A stretch of DNA of 64,000 nt. Source: DASRDR01 sp963812945 [NCBI: uncultured Candidatus Rokubacteria bacterium]. GTDB lineage: Bacteria; Methylomirabilota; Methylomirabilia; Rokubacteriales. Positions 16,203-25,007 of this stretch are shown in pieces. The stretch covers positions 310,001-374,000 of the forward strand of contig CAWEXD010000008.1 of assembly GCA_963812945.1 (NCBI GenBank), given 5' to 3'. Each line of letters starts with the position of its first letter. Positions within the stretch are counted from its first letter, which is position 1. Below the pieces are notes generated by a model, which was not told where the DNA came from, ran no database searches, and worked only from the letters and a program-made list of their open reading frames with translations. The position numbers and the translations under genes were made by a program.

Positions 16203-17483
16203 ATGTTCCAGCCAGCTGAGGAGACGCGCGATCGGGACGCGCTGGCGGCCGTCCAGCTCGAGCGCCTCCGCGCGACGATCGCCCGCATCGCCGCCCACAA
16301 CCCCGCCTATCATCGTCATCTCGGGGGGGTGGCCCCCGCCGACCTCGCCTCCGTCGACGATCTCTCGCGGCTGCCGCTCCTGACGAAGGAGTGTCTCCGC
16401 GACGCGTACCCCTATGCGATGGCCTGCTACGGCCGGGATCCGGTTGTCCGCGTCCAGATGTCTTCCGGCACCACGGGCGCGCCGATCGTTAACCCGTACA
16501 CCGCCGCCGACGTCCAGCAGTGGGGAGAGGTGATGGCGCGCTCGCTCGTCGCGTCGGGCGTGACCGCGGACGACGTGATACTGGTCACGGCGTCCTTCGG
16601 CTTGTTCACCGGCGGCTTCGGGTTCCACTACGGAGCCGAGGCGCTCGGGGCGCGGGTGGTTCCGGTGGGCGCGGGGCGGACGCTCCTCCAGCTCCAGCTC
16701 CTCCGGGATCTCCGGGTGACCGTGCTCGCGGCGATCGCGACCTATCCGCTCCGCATGATCGAGGTCGCGCGGGAAGAGCGGTTCGACTTCCGCGCGACCG
16801 GACTGCGGGTCGCCCTGCTGGGGTCCGAGCCGTGGTCGGACGAGCTGCGCGCGCGGATCGAGCAGGAGATGGGTGTGCGCGCCCATGACCTCATCGGCAT
16901 GACCGAGACCGGCGGCCCGGGCATGGGCATCGAGTGCGCCGCCCGTGACGGGATCCACGTCTGGGACGACCACTACCTGCCGGAGATCATCGATCCGGTG
17001 ACGGGCACGGCGCTCGCCGACGGCCAGCGCGGCGAGCTGGTCGTGACCACGCTCACGCGGCAGGGGCTCCCCCTCGTCCGCTACCGTACGCGAGACATCA
17101 CGCGCGTCCGATCGCGCGAGCGGTGCGCGTGCGGGCGCACCGGCGTCCGCCTCGACCGCTTCCAGGGCCGCACGGACGACATGGTGATCTTCAAGGGGGT
17201 CAACTTCTATCCGGGTCAGGTCGAGCAGATCCTCCTCCGGCAACCGGGTCTCGACCATGAGTACCAGATCGTGCTGGACCGCGATGTGAGTCGCGGCGAT
17301 CATTTGGTCCTGTGCGTCGAGGCCGGACCGGCGTTCGACCAGGGCGCTCAGGCCCGGCTCCTGCGCGAGCTGGCCGACCGCATGAGCCTCACGCCGGAGA
17401 TTCGCCGGATGGCCCCCGGGGAGATCCCCCGGCCGGCCGGCAAGGCGGTCCGCGTCGTGGACCGGCGCGGCGGCCCGGGCTGA
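16203..17483 (+). CDS. Phenylacetate-CoA ligase family (PaaK-like) AMP-forming acyl-CoA ligase
   Basis: 426 residues, the length of PaaK. P-loop MSSGTTGAPIV, the acyl-adenylate motif LIGMTETGGPGMG, GELVVTTLTRQGLPLVRYRTRD, and the C-terminal hinge/lysine region GRTDDMVIFKGVNFYPGQVE. It activates an aryl or small organic acid to its CoA thioester using ATP. First gene of a three-gene plus-strand cassette with MmgE/PrpD and an NDP-forming acyl-CoA synthetase; no paaABCDE genes are near, so the substrate may not be phenylacetate. Confidence 0.88.
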   Translation: MFQPAEETRDRDALAAVQLERLRATIARIAAHNPAYHRHLGGVAPADLASVDDLSRLPLLTKECLRDAYPYAMACYGRDPVVRVQMSSGTTGAPIVNPYTAADVQQWGEVMARSLVASGVTADDVILVTASFGLFTGGFGFHYGAEALGARVVPVGAGRTLLQLQLLRDLRVTVLAAIATYPLRMIEVAREERFDFRATGLRVALLGSEPWSDELRARIEQEMGVRAHDLIGMTETGGPGMGIECAARDGIHVWDDHYLPEIIDPVTGTALADGQRGELVVTTLTRQGLPLVRYRTRDITRVRSRERCACGRTGVRLDRFQGRTDDMVIFKGVNFYPGQVEQILLRQPGLDHEYQIVLDRDVSRGDHLVLCVEAGPAFDQGAQARLLRELADRMSLTPEIRRMAPGEIPRPAGKAVRVVDRRGGPG

Positions 17484-17585
17484 CCGGAGCACCGGGCAAT
17501 CGGCAGCGGACGGTCGAGGGGCCGTCGGGAAGGGACGGGAGAGCGCCATGGAGAGGAGCGTCACGAAGAAGATGGGTCGCCCGTC

Positions 17586-18914
17586 GTGAGCGCCGCGACG
17601 AGTCCCGGCGCCGCGCTGATCGCCCTGGTGGCCGACACGCCGTTCGAGGCGCTCTCGAAGCCCGCCGTCGAGATGGGCCGGATCGCGATGCTCGACTGGT
17701 GGGGCGTCACGGTCGGAGGTGTCGAGGAGCCCGTGGCCCGTCTTCTCCGCGAGGCCACGCCGGAGCCCGCCGGACCGGCGACGGTCCTGGGCGCCGGTCG
17801 AACCGCCTCGCCGCTCACGGCTGCCCTCTGGAACGGCACGGCCGCGCACGCTCTCGACTACGACGACACCGTCCTCGCACTCCCGGGCCACGTCACGGCG
17901 CCGATCCTTCCCGGGCTGGTCGCGCTCGCGGAGGCGCGGGGCGGGAGCGGGCGCGCGGTGCTCACCGCGTTCGTCCTCGGCGTCGAGGTCATGTGCCGGG
18001 TCTCGCGCGCGCTGGCGCCCGGCCACTACCGGGCGGGGTGGCACGCCACGGCGACGCTCGGCCGGCTCGGGGGCGCCGCGGCGTGCGCCCGCCTGCTCGG
18101 CCTCGACGCCGCGGGCATCGACCGCGCGGTCGGGCTCGCGGCCGCCCAGGTCGCCGGGATCCAGGAGTCGTTCGGCACGATGGCGAAGCCGTTCCAGGTC
18201 GGCCGCGCCGCGGCCGACGGGCTCCTGTCTACGCTTCTGGCCGAGCGCGGGGTGACGGGGGCGACCGGCCTCCTCGACCGTCCCGCGTGGGCGCGGCGGC
18301 TGTCCCCCGACTGGACGCCAGCGCGCCTGAACGCAGGAAACGGGCACGACTGGGCGGTGGGCGAGGTCTTCTTCAAGCGCTTCCCGTGCTGCTTCGCGAC
18401 GCACGCGGCCCTGACGGCCCTGCTCGACCTCGCGCCCCGGCTCGACGCCCGAGCGATCGAGTCGGTCGACCTCGACGTCTGCCCGACGACGCTCATGGTG
18501 GCCGACCAGCGCCAGCCCGACACCGGGCTCGGCGGGAAGTTCAGCATGACGTACTGCGCCGCGAGCGCGCTGCTCCGCGGGTCCGTCCGCGAGGAGCACT
18601 TCACCGCCGAGGCCGTGCGAGACGCCGACGCCCGGGCGCTGGCCGGCCGCGTGCACCTCCACTCTCGCCCCGAGCTGGACGAAGCCGGCGCCCGTGCGGT
18701 CGTGCGGCTCCGGGACGGGTCGGTCCGGGAGGCCAGGGGAGACCTCCGGGCGGGCCAGGATCTCGAGCGGCTCCGGCGAGAGCTCGGCGTGAAGTTCCGG
18801 GCCCTCACCGAGCCGCGGCTCGGTGCGGCGGAGGCGGCACGTCTCCAGGAGGCGCTGGGCCGGTTCGACGAGATCGAGGACCTGACCGAGCTCACGCGGC
18901 GCGACCGGTTCTGA
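17586..18914 (+). CDS. MmgE/PrpD family protein
   Basis: 442 residues from GTG. It matches the family of 2-methylcitrate dehydratase and relatives: HALDYDDTVLALPGHVTAPI near the N-terminus, GVEVMCRVSRALAPGHYRAGWHATAT, and FFKRFPCCFATH. Family members dehydrate or isomerise tricarboxylic acids (2-methylcitrate, cis-aconitate, itaconate-type substrates) without an iron-sulfur cluster. Set between two CoA ligases, it may act on a dicarboxylic or branched acid breakdown product. No prpB/prpC nearby. Confidence 0.88.
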   Translation: MSAATSPGAALIALVADTPFEALSKPAVEMGRIAMLDWWGVTVGGVEEPVARLLREATPEPAGPATVLGAGRTASPLTAALWNGTAAHALDYDDTVLALPGHVTAPILPGLVALAEARGGSGRAVLTAFVLGVEVMCRVSRALAPGHYRAGWHATATLGRLGGAAACARLLGLDAAGIDRAVGLAAAQVAGIQESFGTMAKPFQVGRAAADGLLSTLLAERGVTGATGLLDRPAWARRLSPDWTPARLNAGNGHDWAVGEVFFKRFPCCFATHAALTALLDLAPRLDARAIESVDLDVCPTTLMVADQRQPDTGLGGKFSMTYCAASALLRGSVREEHFTAEAVRDADARALAGRVHLHSRPELDEAGARAVVRLRDGSVREARGDLRAGQDLERLRRELGVKFRALTEPRLGAAEAARLQEALGRFDEIEDLTELTRRDRF

Positions 18915-18936
18915 CGGGCACCGGCGGCGCCCTCCG

Positions 18937-21033
18937 GTGACGGTCGACCTCACACCTCTGTTCGAGCCCCGCCACGTGGCGGTGCTGGGCGCCTCGCGGC
19001 AGCCCGGCAAGCTCGGCCACCGGCTCGTCCAGAACCTCCTCGAGCCCGGCTTCCGGGGAGATGTTTTCCCCGTCAACCCGAGCGGCGAGGCCATCCTCGG
19101 CCGGGACACCGTCCAGCGCGTCGAGGATCTGCCGCGGGAGCTCGACCTCGCGCTCGTGAGCCTCCCTGCTGCGGCCGTCTTGACCGCCGTCCGCGCGCTG
19201 GGCACGCGCGGCTGCCGGTTCTGCGTCGTCCTCGCCTCGGGATTCGGCGAGACCGGCGAGGCGGGACGTGGCGTCCAGACAGAGCTCTCCCGGATCACCC
19301 GGGCGACGGGGATGCGGATCGTCGGGCCCAACTGCATGGGCGTGGTCAACGTCCCCGGCCAGCTCAACGCCTCCTACTTTTGGGACGTGCCGCGGCAGCC
19401 CGGGGGTATCTCCTTCGTGTCCCAGAGCGGCGCCTACGGGGGGCTGTTCTTCCGGGAGGTGCGGGAGCGGTCGCTCGGCGTCGCCAAGTTCCTCTCGATC
19501 GGCAACCAGGCCGATCTCGGATTCGCCGAGTGCCTGGCGTGGCTCGCCGACGACGCCGAGACGCGAGTGGTCGGGCTCTTCGTCGAAGGGATCCGGGATG
19601 GCCAGGCGTTCGTCGCGGGGGCCCGGCGACTGGCGCGGACGAAGCCCGTGATCGCCCTCAAGGCCGGTCGGGCCGAGGCCGGCCGCCGCGCGGCCGGCTC
19701 TCACACCGGCTCTCTGGCCGGGACGTGGGAGACGTATCGTGCGGCGTTTGCGGCGGCCGGTATCGTGGCCGTGGACGAGACCGCGGAGCTCTTCGACGCG
19801 CTGGTGACGCTCGAGGCGCACGCCACGCGGCCACCGCGGGACCGGACGCTCGCGATCCTCACCATCTCGGGCGGCCCGTCGGTCGTGGCAGCGGACGCGG
19901 CGGAGGCGGCGGGCCTCGACGTCCCTCCGCTGTCGAGCGCGCGCCGGGCGGCGCTCCGCGCCCACCTCCCGGCCTTCGGCGCCGACGCGAATCCGGTGGA
20001 CATGACACCCCAGATGGAGCCCGGCGGCTACGAGCCCAGCGTGCGTCTGGTCCTCGAGGCGCCCGAGGTCTCGGGCGCCGTCGCGATCGACATCGGTCTC
20101 GATCGCCCCGAGTACGCCGACGCGCTGGCGTCGGCGCAGGCGGCGACCGGCAAGCCCATCGTGGCGTGCACCGTCGACACCCCCGACATGGACCGACGGC
20201 TCCGGGCGGCGGGCATCCCGCTCGTCCCGGGCCCCGAGCGCGCGGTGCGCGCCTACCGGGCGCTGGTCCGCCGCGCGGAGCTCGGCGGGCGGATCGGGCT
20301 GATCCCTGAATCCCGGCCGCCCCGCGTCCTGCCCGTGGGCCTGGCCGAGCGGATCGCGACGGCACGGGGCCCGCTCGCCCACGCCGATGCCCGCGCGCTC
20401 CTCGAGGCGTTCGGCGTGTCGTTTCCCCGCGAGCGGGTGGTCGTCACGGCCCCGGAGGCCCTGTCAGCGGCCCGGGAGATCGGCTACCCCCTAGTCGTCA
20501 AGACGGCGCGCCCGGACGTGCTCCACCGGACCGACGTGGGAGGCGTCGTCCTGGACGTGAGGGACGAGGACGCGCTGGCCCGGGCGGTGCGCGCGCTGGA
20601 GACCCGGCTGGGTGCCGGCCCGCTGCTGATCCAGGAGGAGGTGCCCCGTGGCCTCGAGCTCCTCGTCGGGGGCCGGCGCGACCCGAGCTTCGGGCCCACG
20701 GTCCTGGTCGGCCTGGGCGGCGTGCTGGCCGAGCTCTACCGCGACGTGTCCGTCGGGCTCGCGCCCCTCGCGCGGGAGGACGCCCGCGCGTTGCTGGGGG
20801 AAGGCCGGCGAGCCGCGCTCCTCCGGGGGTTCCGCGGCGGTCCGGTCGTCGACGAGGACGCGCTGGCCGCGGTCCTCGTGGCGATCGGGGACCTCCTGGC
20901 GGAGCGTCCGACGATCGCGGAGCTGGACCTGAACCCGTTGATCGCGTCGGGCGGCCGGCTCGTGGCCGTGGACGCGCTGATCGTGGTCAACCCCGAGATG
21001 GCAGAGCCAGGGAGGACAGGCGATCCGACCTGA
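18937..21033 (+). CDS. NDP-forming acyl-CoA synthetase (acetate-CoA ligase, ADP-forming type)
   Basis: 698 residues from GTG, alpha and beta subunits fused. Residues 1-130 are the CoA-binding Rossmann domain (RHVAVLGASRQPGKLGH), ~145-450 the succinyl-CoA-synthetase-like domains with the phospho-His256 loop (GSHTGSLAG), and ~475-698 an ATP-grasp domain (YPLVVKTARPDVLHRTDVGG, ELDLNPLIA). It interconverts acyl-CoA plus ADP/Pi and acid plus ATP. It could recover energy from, or activate, the acid handled by the two preceding genes. Confidence 0.9.
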   Translation: MTVDLTPLFEPRHVAVLGASRQPGKLGHRLVQNLLEPGFRGDVFPVNPSGEAILGRDTVQRVEDLPRELDLALVSLPAAAVLTAVRALGTRGCRFCVVLASGFGETGEAGRGVQTELSRITRATGMRIVGPNCMGVVNVPGQLNASYFWDVPRQPGGISFVSQSGAYGGLFFREVRERSLGVAKFLSIGNQADLGFAECLAWLADDAETRVVGLFVEGIRDGQAFVAGARRLARTKPVIALKAGRAEAGRRAAGSHTGSLAGTWETYRAAFAAAGIVAVDETAELFDALVTLEAHATRPPRDRTLAILTISGGPSVVAADAAEAAGLDVPPLSSARRAALRAHLPAFGADANPVDMTPQMEPGGYEPSVRLVLEAPEVSGAVAIDIGLDRPEYADALASAQAATGKPIVACTVDTPDMDRRLRAAGIPLVPGPERAVRAYRALVRRAELGGRIGLIPESRPPRVLPVGLAERIATARGPLAHADARALLEAFGVSFPRERVVVTAPEALSAAREIGYPLVVKTARPDVLHRTDVGGVVLDVRDEDALARAVRALETRLGAGPLLIQEEVPRGLELLVGGRRDPSFGPTVLVGLGGVLAELYRDVSVGLAPLAREDARALLGEGRRAALLRGFRGGPVVDEDALAAVLVAIGDLLAERPTIAELDLNPLIASGGRLVAVDALIVVNPEMAEPGRTGDPT

Positions 21034-21043
21034 GCAGGCAGAG

Positions 21044-21168
21044 GTGAGGCGGCGGGACTTCCTCCGGACCGGCATGGCGGCTGCGGCGCTCGCGGGCGGC
21101 GTGCCGGGCGGCCGCCCAGGGCAAGGTGCGCTTCGCGTACCTCCAGCTCGGGTGGGCGGCCTGCGAGA
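21044..21168 (+). pseudogene. Remnant of a Tat-exported ABC substrate-binding protein (NitT/TauT-like)
   Basis: A GTG opens a twin-arginine signal (RRRDFLRTGMAAAALAGG). After a one-frame slip near 21110 the expected mature start appears in another frame (AQGKVRFAYLQLG), a typical beginning for aromatic-acid/NitT-type periplasmic binding proteins. All homology stops where the convergent amidohydrolase begins. Read with the permease and ATPase pieces at 23.9-24.5 kb it looks like the first gene of a broken transporter operon. Confidence 0.55.
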
Positions 21169-22677
21169 TCAGGCGCTGCCGACGTACCGGTCGACATGGT
21201 ATGGCATGTGGGCGAGGCCGGGACAGTAGCGGCCGACAACCGGCGCCAGCCGCTCGTAGAGCGCCTTGAGGGGCGCGTTGAGGCGGGCCAGCCGTGCCCG
21301 TGCGGCCTCCGCCTCGCGCGCTAGCTTGGGCACGTCCACGGTGGTCAGCCGGCGGCGCTCGACCACCATCCGGCCGCCGATCATCACGTGCGTCACTGCG
21401 CCGCCATCCTCGGTGTGCACGAGCTGGTTGGTGGGATCGTTGAGCGGGATCCAGTTCGGGTGTGCCAGATCGAGGAAGACGATGTCGGCCTTGTAGCCCG
21501 CCTCCAGCCGGCCGATGCGCCCCTCCAGGCCGAGGGCCCGCGCGCTGCCCTCCGTCGACGCCGTCACGACCTGCTCGGTGGTGACCCAGCGCTCGACGTC
21601 GGGCCCGCGCGCCTTGGAGACCAGTGAGGCCAGCCGCATCGACTCGTACATGTTCAGGTTGTCGGAGCAGTTGGCGCCGTCCGTGCCCAATCCGACGTTC
21701 ACCCCCCGCACCAGCATCCCGTGCAGGTCAGCCAGCCCGTTGCCCAGGCGCATGTTGCTGCCCGGGTTGTGGGCGACCGAGGCGCCGTGCCCGGCCAGGC
21801 GCCGCATGTCCTCGCCGTCGAGCCAGACACCGTGGGCGACGGTGAAGTGCGGGCCCAGCGCGCCGAGATCCTCGAGGTGGGCGGTCTGCGTCTTGCCGTA
21901 GCGCCGCAGGCCGGCGATGGCCTGGACCTTCGACTCCGCCACGTGGCTGTGCAGCCCCACGCCCCGCTCCTTGGCCAGGCGCGCGCAGGCCCGGATGAAG
22001 TCGTCGGAGCAGTGGTGCGGGATGGTGGGAGCGATCGCCAGCCGCACGTCGTAACGGTCGAGCGTCCAGCCGTCCAGCGCCTTGCCCAGGCTGGCGATGC
22101 TCTGCCTCCAGGGCGCCAGCCGGAGCCGATCCACGTCCCGGCGCAGCGCCGGCGGCATCGTCTCCAGCAGTCCGGGGATCGCCTCGTAGAACGTGCGGTC
22201 GGCCAGCATCGGCGCGACGACCGCACGCAGCCCGACGTCGGCGTAGGCGCGGCCCACCGCCGCCAGCCCCTCGGGCGTGACCAGCGGCAGCTCCAGCGGC
22301 AGGTCGTAGACGGCGGTGCAGCCCTTCAGCACCATCTCCACCGCCCCGATCTTCGCGCTCAGGTAGCGGTCCTGGTGGGTGCGGTTGCCCCCGATCCAGG
22401 GTGCGGCCGTGAGCAGCAGCTCGAGCGTCCAGAGATCGCCCATGCCCTTGGCCAGGTTGCCGTGGGCGTGGGTGTGGGCGTTGATCAGGCCGGGGTGGAG
22501 CAGCATCCCGCGGGCGTCGATCACGGAGGCGCCGGCCGGCGGTTTCGTCCCCGGGGCGCGGACCTCGGCGATCGTGTCGCCGCTGACCAACAGGTCGGCG
22601 GCCTCGGCCCGGTGGGCGCGCGCGTTGAGCAGGCGACCGCCGCGGACGATCGAGAGCGTGCCGGCTTTCCGCTTCAC
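21169..22677 (-). CDS. Amidohydrolase (TRZ/ATZ/SAH-deaminase-like)
   Basis: 502 residues from GTG with GGGAGG eight bases upstream. Metal-dependent amidohydrolase layout: composite-domain N-terminus, HPGLINAHTHAHGNLAKGM (HxH), GLHSHVAES, TVAHGVWL and GLGTDGANCSDNLNMYE (Asp). Relatives deaminate or dechlorinate purines, pyrimidines, guanidines or triazines. It is close in order to ABC binding-protein genes, suggesting uptake and hydrolysis of an N-containing compound. It interrupts what looks like an older plus-strand transporter operon. Confidence 0.87.
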   Translation of the reverse strand: MKRKAGTLSIVRGGRLLNARAHRAEAADLLVSGDTIAEVRAPGTKPPAGASVIDARGMLLHPGLINAHTHAHGNLAKGMGDLWTLELLLTAAPWIGGNRTHQDRYLSAKIGAVEMVLKGCTAVYDLPLELPLVTPEGLAAVGRAYADVGLRAVVAPMLADRTFYEAIPGLLETMPPALRRDVDRLRLAPWRQSIASLGKALDGWTLDRYDVRLAIAPTIPHHCSDDFIRACARLAKERGVGLHSHVAESKVQAIAGLRRYGKTQTAHLEDLGALGPHFTVAHGVWLDGEDMRRLAGHGASVAHNPGSNMRLGNGLADLHGMLVRGVNVGLGTDGANCSDNLNMYESMRLASLVSKARGPDVERWVTTEQVVTASTEGSARALGLEGRIGRLEAGYKADIVFLDLAHPNWIPLNDPTNQLVHTEDGGAVTHVMIGGRMVVERRRLTTVDVPKLAREAEAARARLARLNAPLKALYERLAPVVGRYCPGLAHMPYHVDRYVGSA

Positions 22678-22694
22678 GGGGTCGACCTCCCTGC

Positions 22695-23695
22695 CTACTG
22701 GATCACTTCGTCCGCCCGCGCGAGCACCGACGGCGGGATGGTGATGCCAAGGGCCTTCGCGGTCTTGAGGTTGATCACGAGCTCGAACCTCGTCGGCTGC
22801 TCGATGGGAAGGTCCGCCGGGTTGGCGCCCGACAGAATGTTCGCCACGCATGTGCCGACACGCCGGTACAGCTCGAGGATGTTCGTCCCATAGGACATCA
22901 GTCCACCCGCCTCCACGACCTGACGATGGGCGTAGATACCCGGAAGACCGGTCCGGGCCGAAAGGGCGGCAATGTGCTTCGGAAATAGGTAGTGCGTTCT
23001 GTCCGGGAACCCAAGGAGCCCATCCGCCCCTTCTCTGGCGATGGCGTAAGCGAGGGCCGACTCCGGGTCGGCAGGAGAGCGCACTTCGACAGAGTGGAGC
23101 GTCACCGCCTTCCCGGCGGCGGCGCGCAGCTCCTGCCAGTCCGGCACGAAGTCCCTATACGAATTCCAGAGAACCGCCACGCGTGATAGCGTCGGAACGA
23201 CCTCCTTCAGCAAGAACAGCCTTTTTGCGGACAGCTCGGGCGTGAGCAAGGAGATCCCCGTGATGTTCCCGCCTGGCCGCGCGAGGCTCGCCACGATGCC
23301 CTTGCCCACGAGATCATCGGCACATACGCCTGCCACGATTGGGATCGTCCGCGTCAACCGGCGCGCCACGTGGAATGGTTCATCGCACGATAGAAACAGC
23401 AAGACGTCCACCCTCTGTGCGATGAGGCCGGCGACCACAGCGGGCAGCCGGCCCATGTGTTCCTCGGTCCGGACTCCAGGACGAAATCGCGCCCCTCCAG
23501 CCACCCCTGCTCCTTCAAGCCTTCCAGGATCGCTGCGCCAACAGGATTCGCACGGAATGCCTCGACCGTGCCGGCGGCGGTCACGACGCCGATCCGTGAA
23601 ATCCTCGGTGCACGGGGCTCAGCGTCGGCGGCGAGCGGCGCGGCAAGGAGGGCCAGGGTGAGGGTGGCTGGGGCTGCGAGCCGGGCGAGCCTCAT
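22695..23695 (-). pseudogene. ABC_sub_bind (TrpX-type) substrate-binding protein, frameshifted
   Basis: The gene spans 1001 bases, one short of a multiple of three. The N-terminal part (signal peptide RLARLAAPATLTLALLAAP, then RISRIGVVTAAG and GLKEQGWLEGRDFVLE) is in one frame and the rest (TEEHMGRLPAV, VDVLLFLSCDEP, IPIVAGVCADD, GNITGISLLTPELSAKRL, LPGIYAHRQVVEAGGLMSYG, ADLPIEQPTRFELVINLKTA) in another. Restoring one base near 23474 rejoins them as LE-VR-TEEHMG. The complete product would be about 333 residues, normal for the family. The frameshift could be real or an assembly error. No permease or ATPase accompanies it. Confidence 0.85.
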
Positions 23696-23940
23696 GGGGT
23701 CCTCCAGTTGTCTCGGAGGCCAGAGCGGGGCCGGTGCCATCGGGACCCGCGTGGAACCGCCCCGAGCCTAACAGACCCCTGACCCCGGGCTCCAGACGGG
23801 CTCTCCCAGACCGCCAAAGTCCCCCTGACTGTGGGAAGCCCAGAGCGTTTTCGGGCCGCCTCCGAGGTTAACCGGCGCCTCCGGCGGGCCTGGATCAGGG
23901 CGACGACCTCAGGGAGGGCCTCGGGCGGGACGAGCGCCCG
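23696..23940. other. Gene-free stretch between pseudogenes
   Basis: 245 bases with no supported gene. A minus-strand frame over 23692-23946 has no recognisable family and no ribosome site. The right part may be eroded permease sequence. Confidence 0.5.
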
Positions 23941-24156
23941 GGCCACCTGATCCCCAACCCGTCACCGCCGCACGTCTCGGTCGTCGCCGAGATCTTCGGG
24001 GTGACGAGCGGGGTCGGCTACATCATGAACTACAGCCGGGAGATCCTGGCCACCCGGATGGTCTTCGTGTGGGCGCTGGTCATGGTCGCCATCATGCTGG
24101 TGACCGACAAGCTCCTGTTCGAGTCGCTGACCCGCCGTCTCGAGCGCTGGCGCTGA
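23941..24156 (+). pseudogene. C-terminal remnant of a NitT/TauT-type ABC permease
   Basis: The frame reads [19 protein letters not shown] then [20 protein letters not shown], one hydrophobic helix ([19 protein letters not shown]) and the basic end LTRRLERWR, the typical last quarter of SsuC/TauC-like permeases. No start codon or upstream helices remain; an in-frame TAA lies at 23869-23871. Confidence 0.7.
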
Positions 24157-24221
24157 CGCAGGCCCGCGCGACGCCCCGAAATCTCGGCCCCGCTGGGCCG
24201 GTGCGGTACGATGTAGCCCCT

Positions 24222-24467
24222 ATGAAGCTCGAGGTGCGCGACGTCTCCAAGCAGTACGCGATCCCCGTCCTCGACGGCGTCTCCCTGCGGGCCGACAAGG
24301 GCGAGTTCGTGTGTCTGCTCGGGCCGAACGGTTGCGGCAAGACCACCCTCCTCCGGATCATCCGGAACGACGGCGGCTCGGGCCGGCACGCGCTCGTGGA
24401 CCACCTGAACCGGGTGATCATGGAGGAAGTGCTGCGTCAGCAGGGTGGCGGGGGCGCCGAGGCGTGA
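24222..24467 (+). pseudogene. N-terminal remnant of an ABC ATPase (NitT/TauT type)
   Basis: 81 residues. [20 protein letters not shown] and Walker A (GPNGCGKTT) are intact through TLLRII, then the sequence jumps to an unrelated or far-C-terminal tail ([20 protein letters not shown]). Signature, Walker B and switch regions are missing, consistent with an internal deletion of roughly 500 bp. It follows the permease remnant by 65 bp, as in an ancestral operon. The stop overlaps the next gene's GTG, so it may still be translated and coupled. Confidence 0.7.
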
Positions 24468-24949
24468 CGCGGACGTGTTCGGGCTCAGCGAGGGTCCTGG
24501 CCGCGCTCGGGCTCGCGCTCCTGATCGCGGGATGCGCGGCCGAGCCGCTGCCGCCGCCGCCCATGCCTCCCGACCTCCGCGTCGTTCCGCCGCCGCCCGG
24601 GGTGCCGCGTGAGCACGCCCGGTACTCCGGTCGATGGGTGGGCAAGTGGGATGGGCAGCTCGAGCATGTCCTGGTGGTCGAGCTCGCGGTCGAGCACGGC
24701 GACGCCACCGAGGTCGTCGCGGTGTACTCGTGGGGGGTGGCGCTCGCGCTCGGCGTGGGCCAGCCGGGATGGGCACGCGCCCGGGGCAAGATCGAGAACG
24801 GCGCGCTGCGGCTCGAGCTCACGCGCCTCCAGTCGACGGTGGTCTACATCCTGCGGGATGATGGCACGCTCGAGGGCCAGTACTGGCGCCTCGGCGCCAT
24901 CATGTCGCGTGCGCGCATGACACGCGGGATCGCGCGGGAATCCCGGTGA
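24464..24949 (+). CDS. Hypothetical lipoprotein
   Basis: 161 residues from the GTG overlapping the previous stop. Signal peptide ending in a lipobox (LLIAGCAAE), a proline-rich spacer ([11 protein letters not shown]), then a ~105-residue domain beginning [20 protein letters not shown] and containing [12 protein letters not shown] and [14 protein letters not shown]. This resembles small beta-barrel domains that measure or bind surface glycans, but I do not recognise the family. Expected in the envelope, lipid anchored. Confidence 0.65.
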   Translation: MTRTCSGSARVLAALGLALLIAGCAAEPLPPPPMPPDLRVVPPPPGVPREHARYSGRWVGKWDGQLEHVLVVELAVEHGDATEVVAVYSWGVALALGVGQPGWARARGKIENGALRLELTRLQSTVVYILRDDGTLEGQYWRLGAIMSRARMTRGIARESR

Positions 24950-25007
24950 GAGATCCGGCTTCGGGCGCCGGCTGGCACACACACCTCGTGCGCGGGAGGC
25001 ACAGCAC

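Noticed and set aside
23692-23946. 84-residue minus-strand ORF
   Set aside because: No ribosome site, no recognised domain, and it overlaps the edge of the permease remnant and the signal-peptide end of the ABC_sub_bind gene.
24158-24222. Promoter for the ABC ATPase remnant (TACGAT, 24207)
   Set aside because: No -35 at 15-18 nt and the gene is a remnant.
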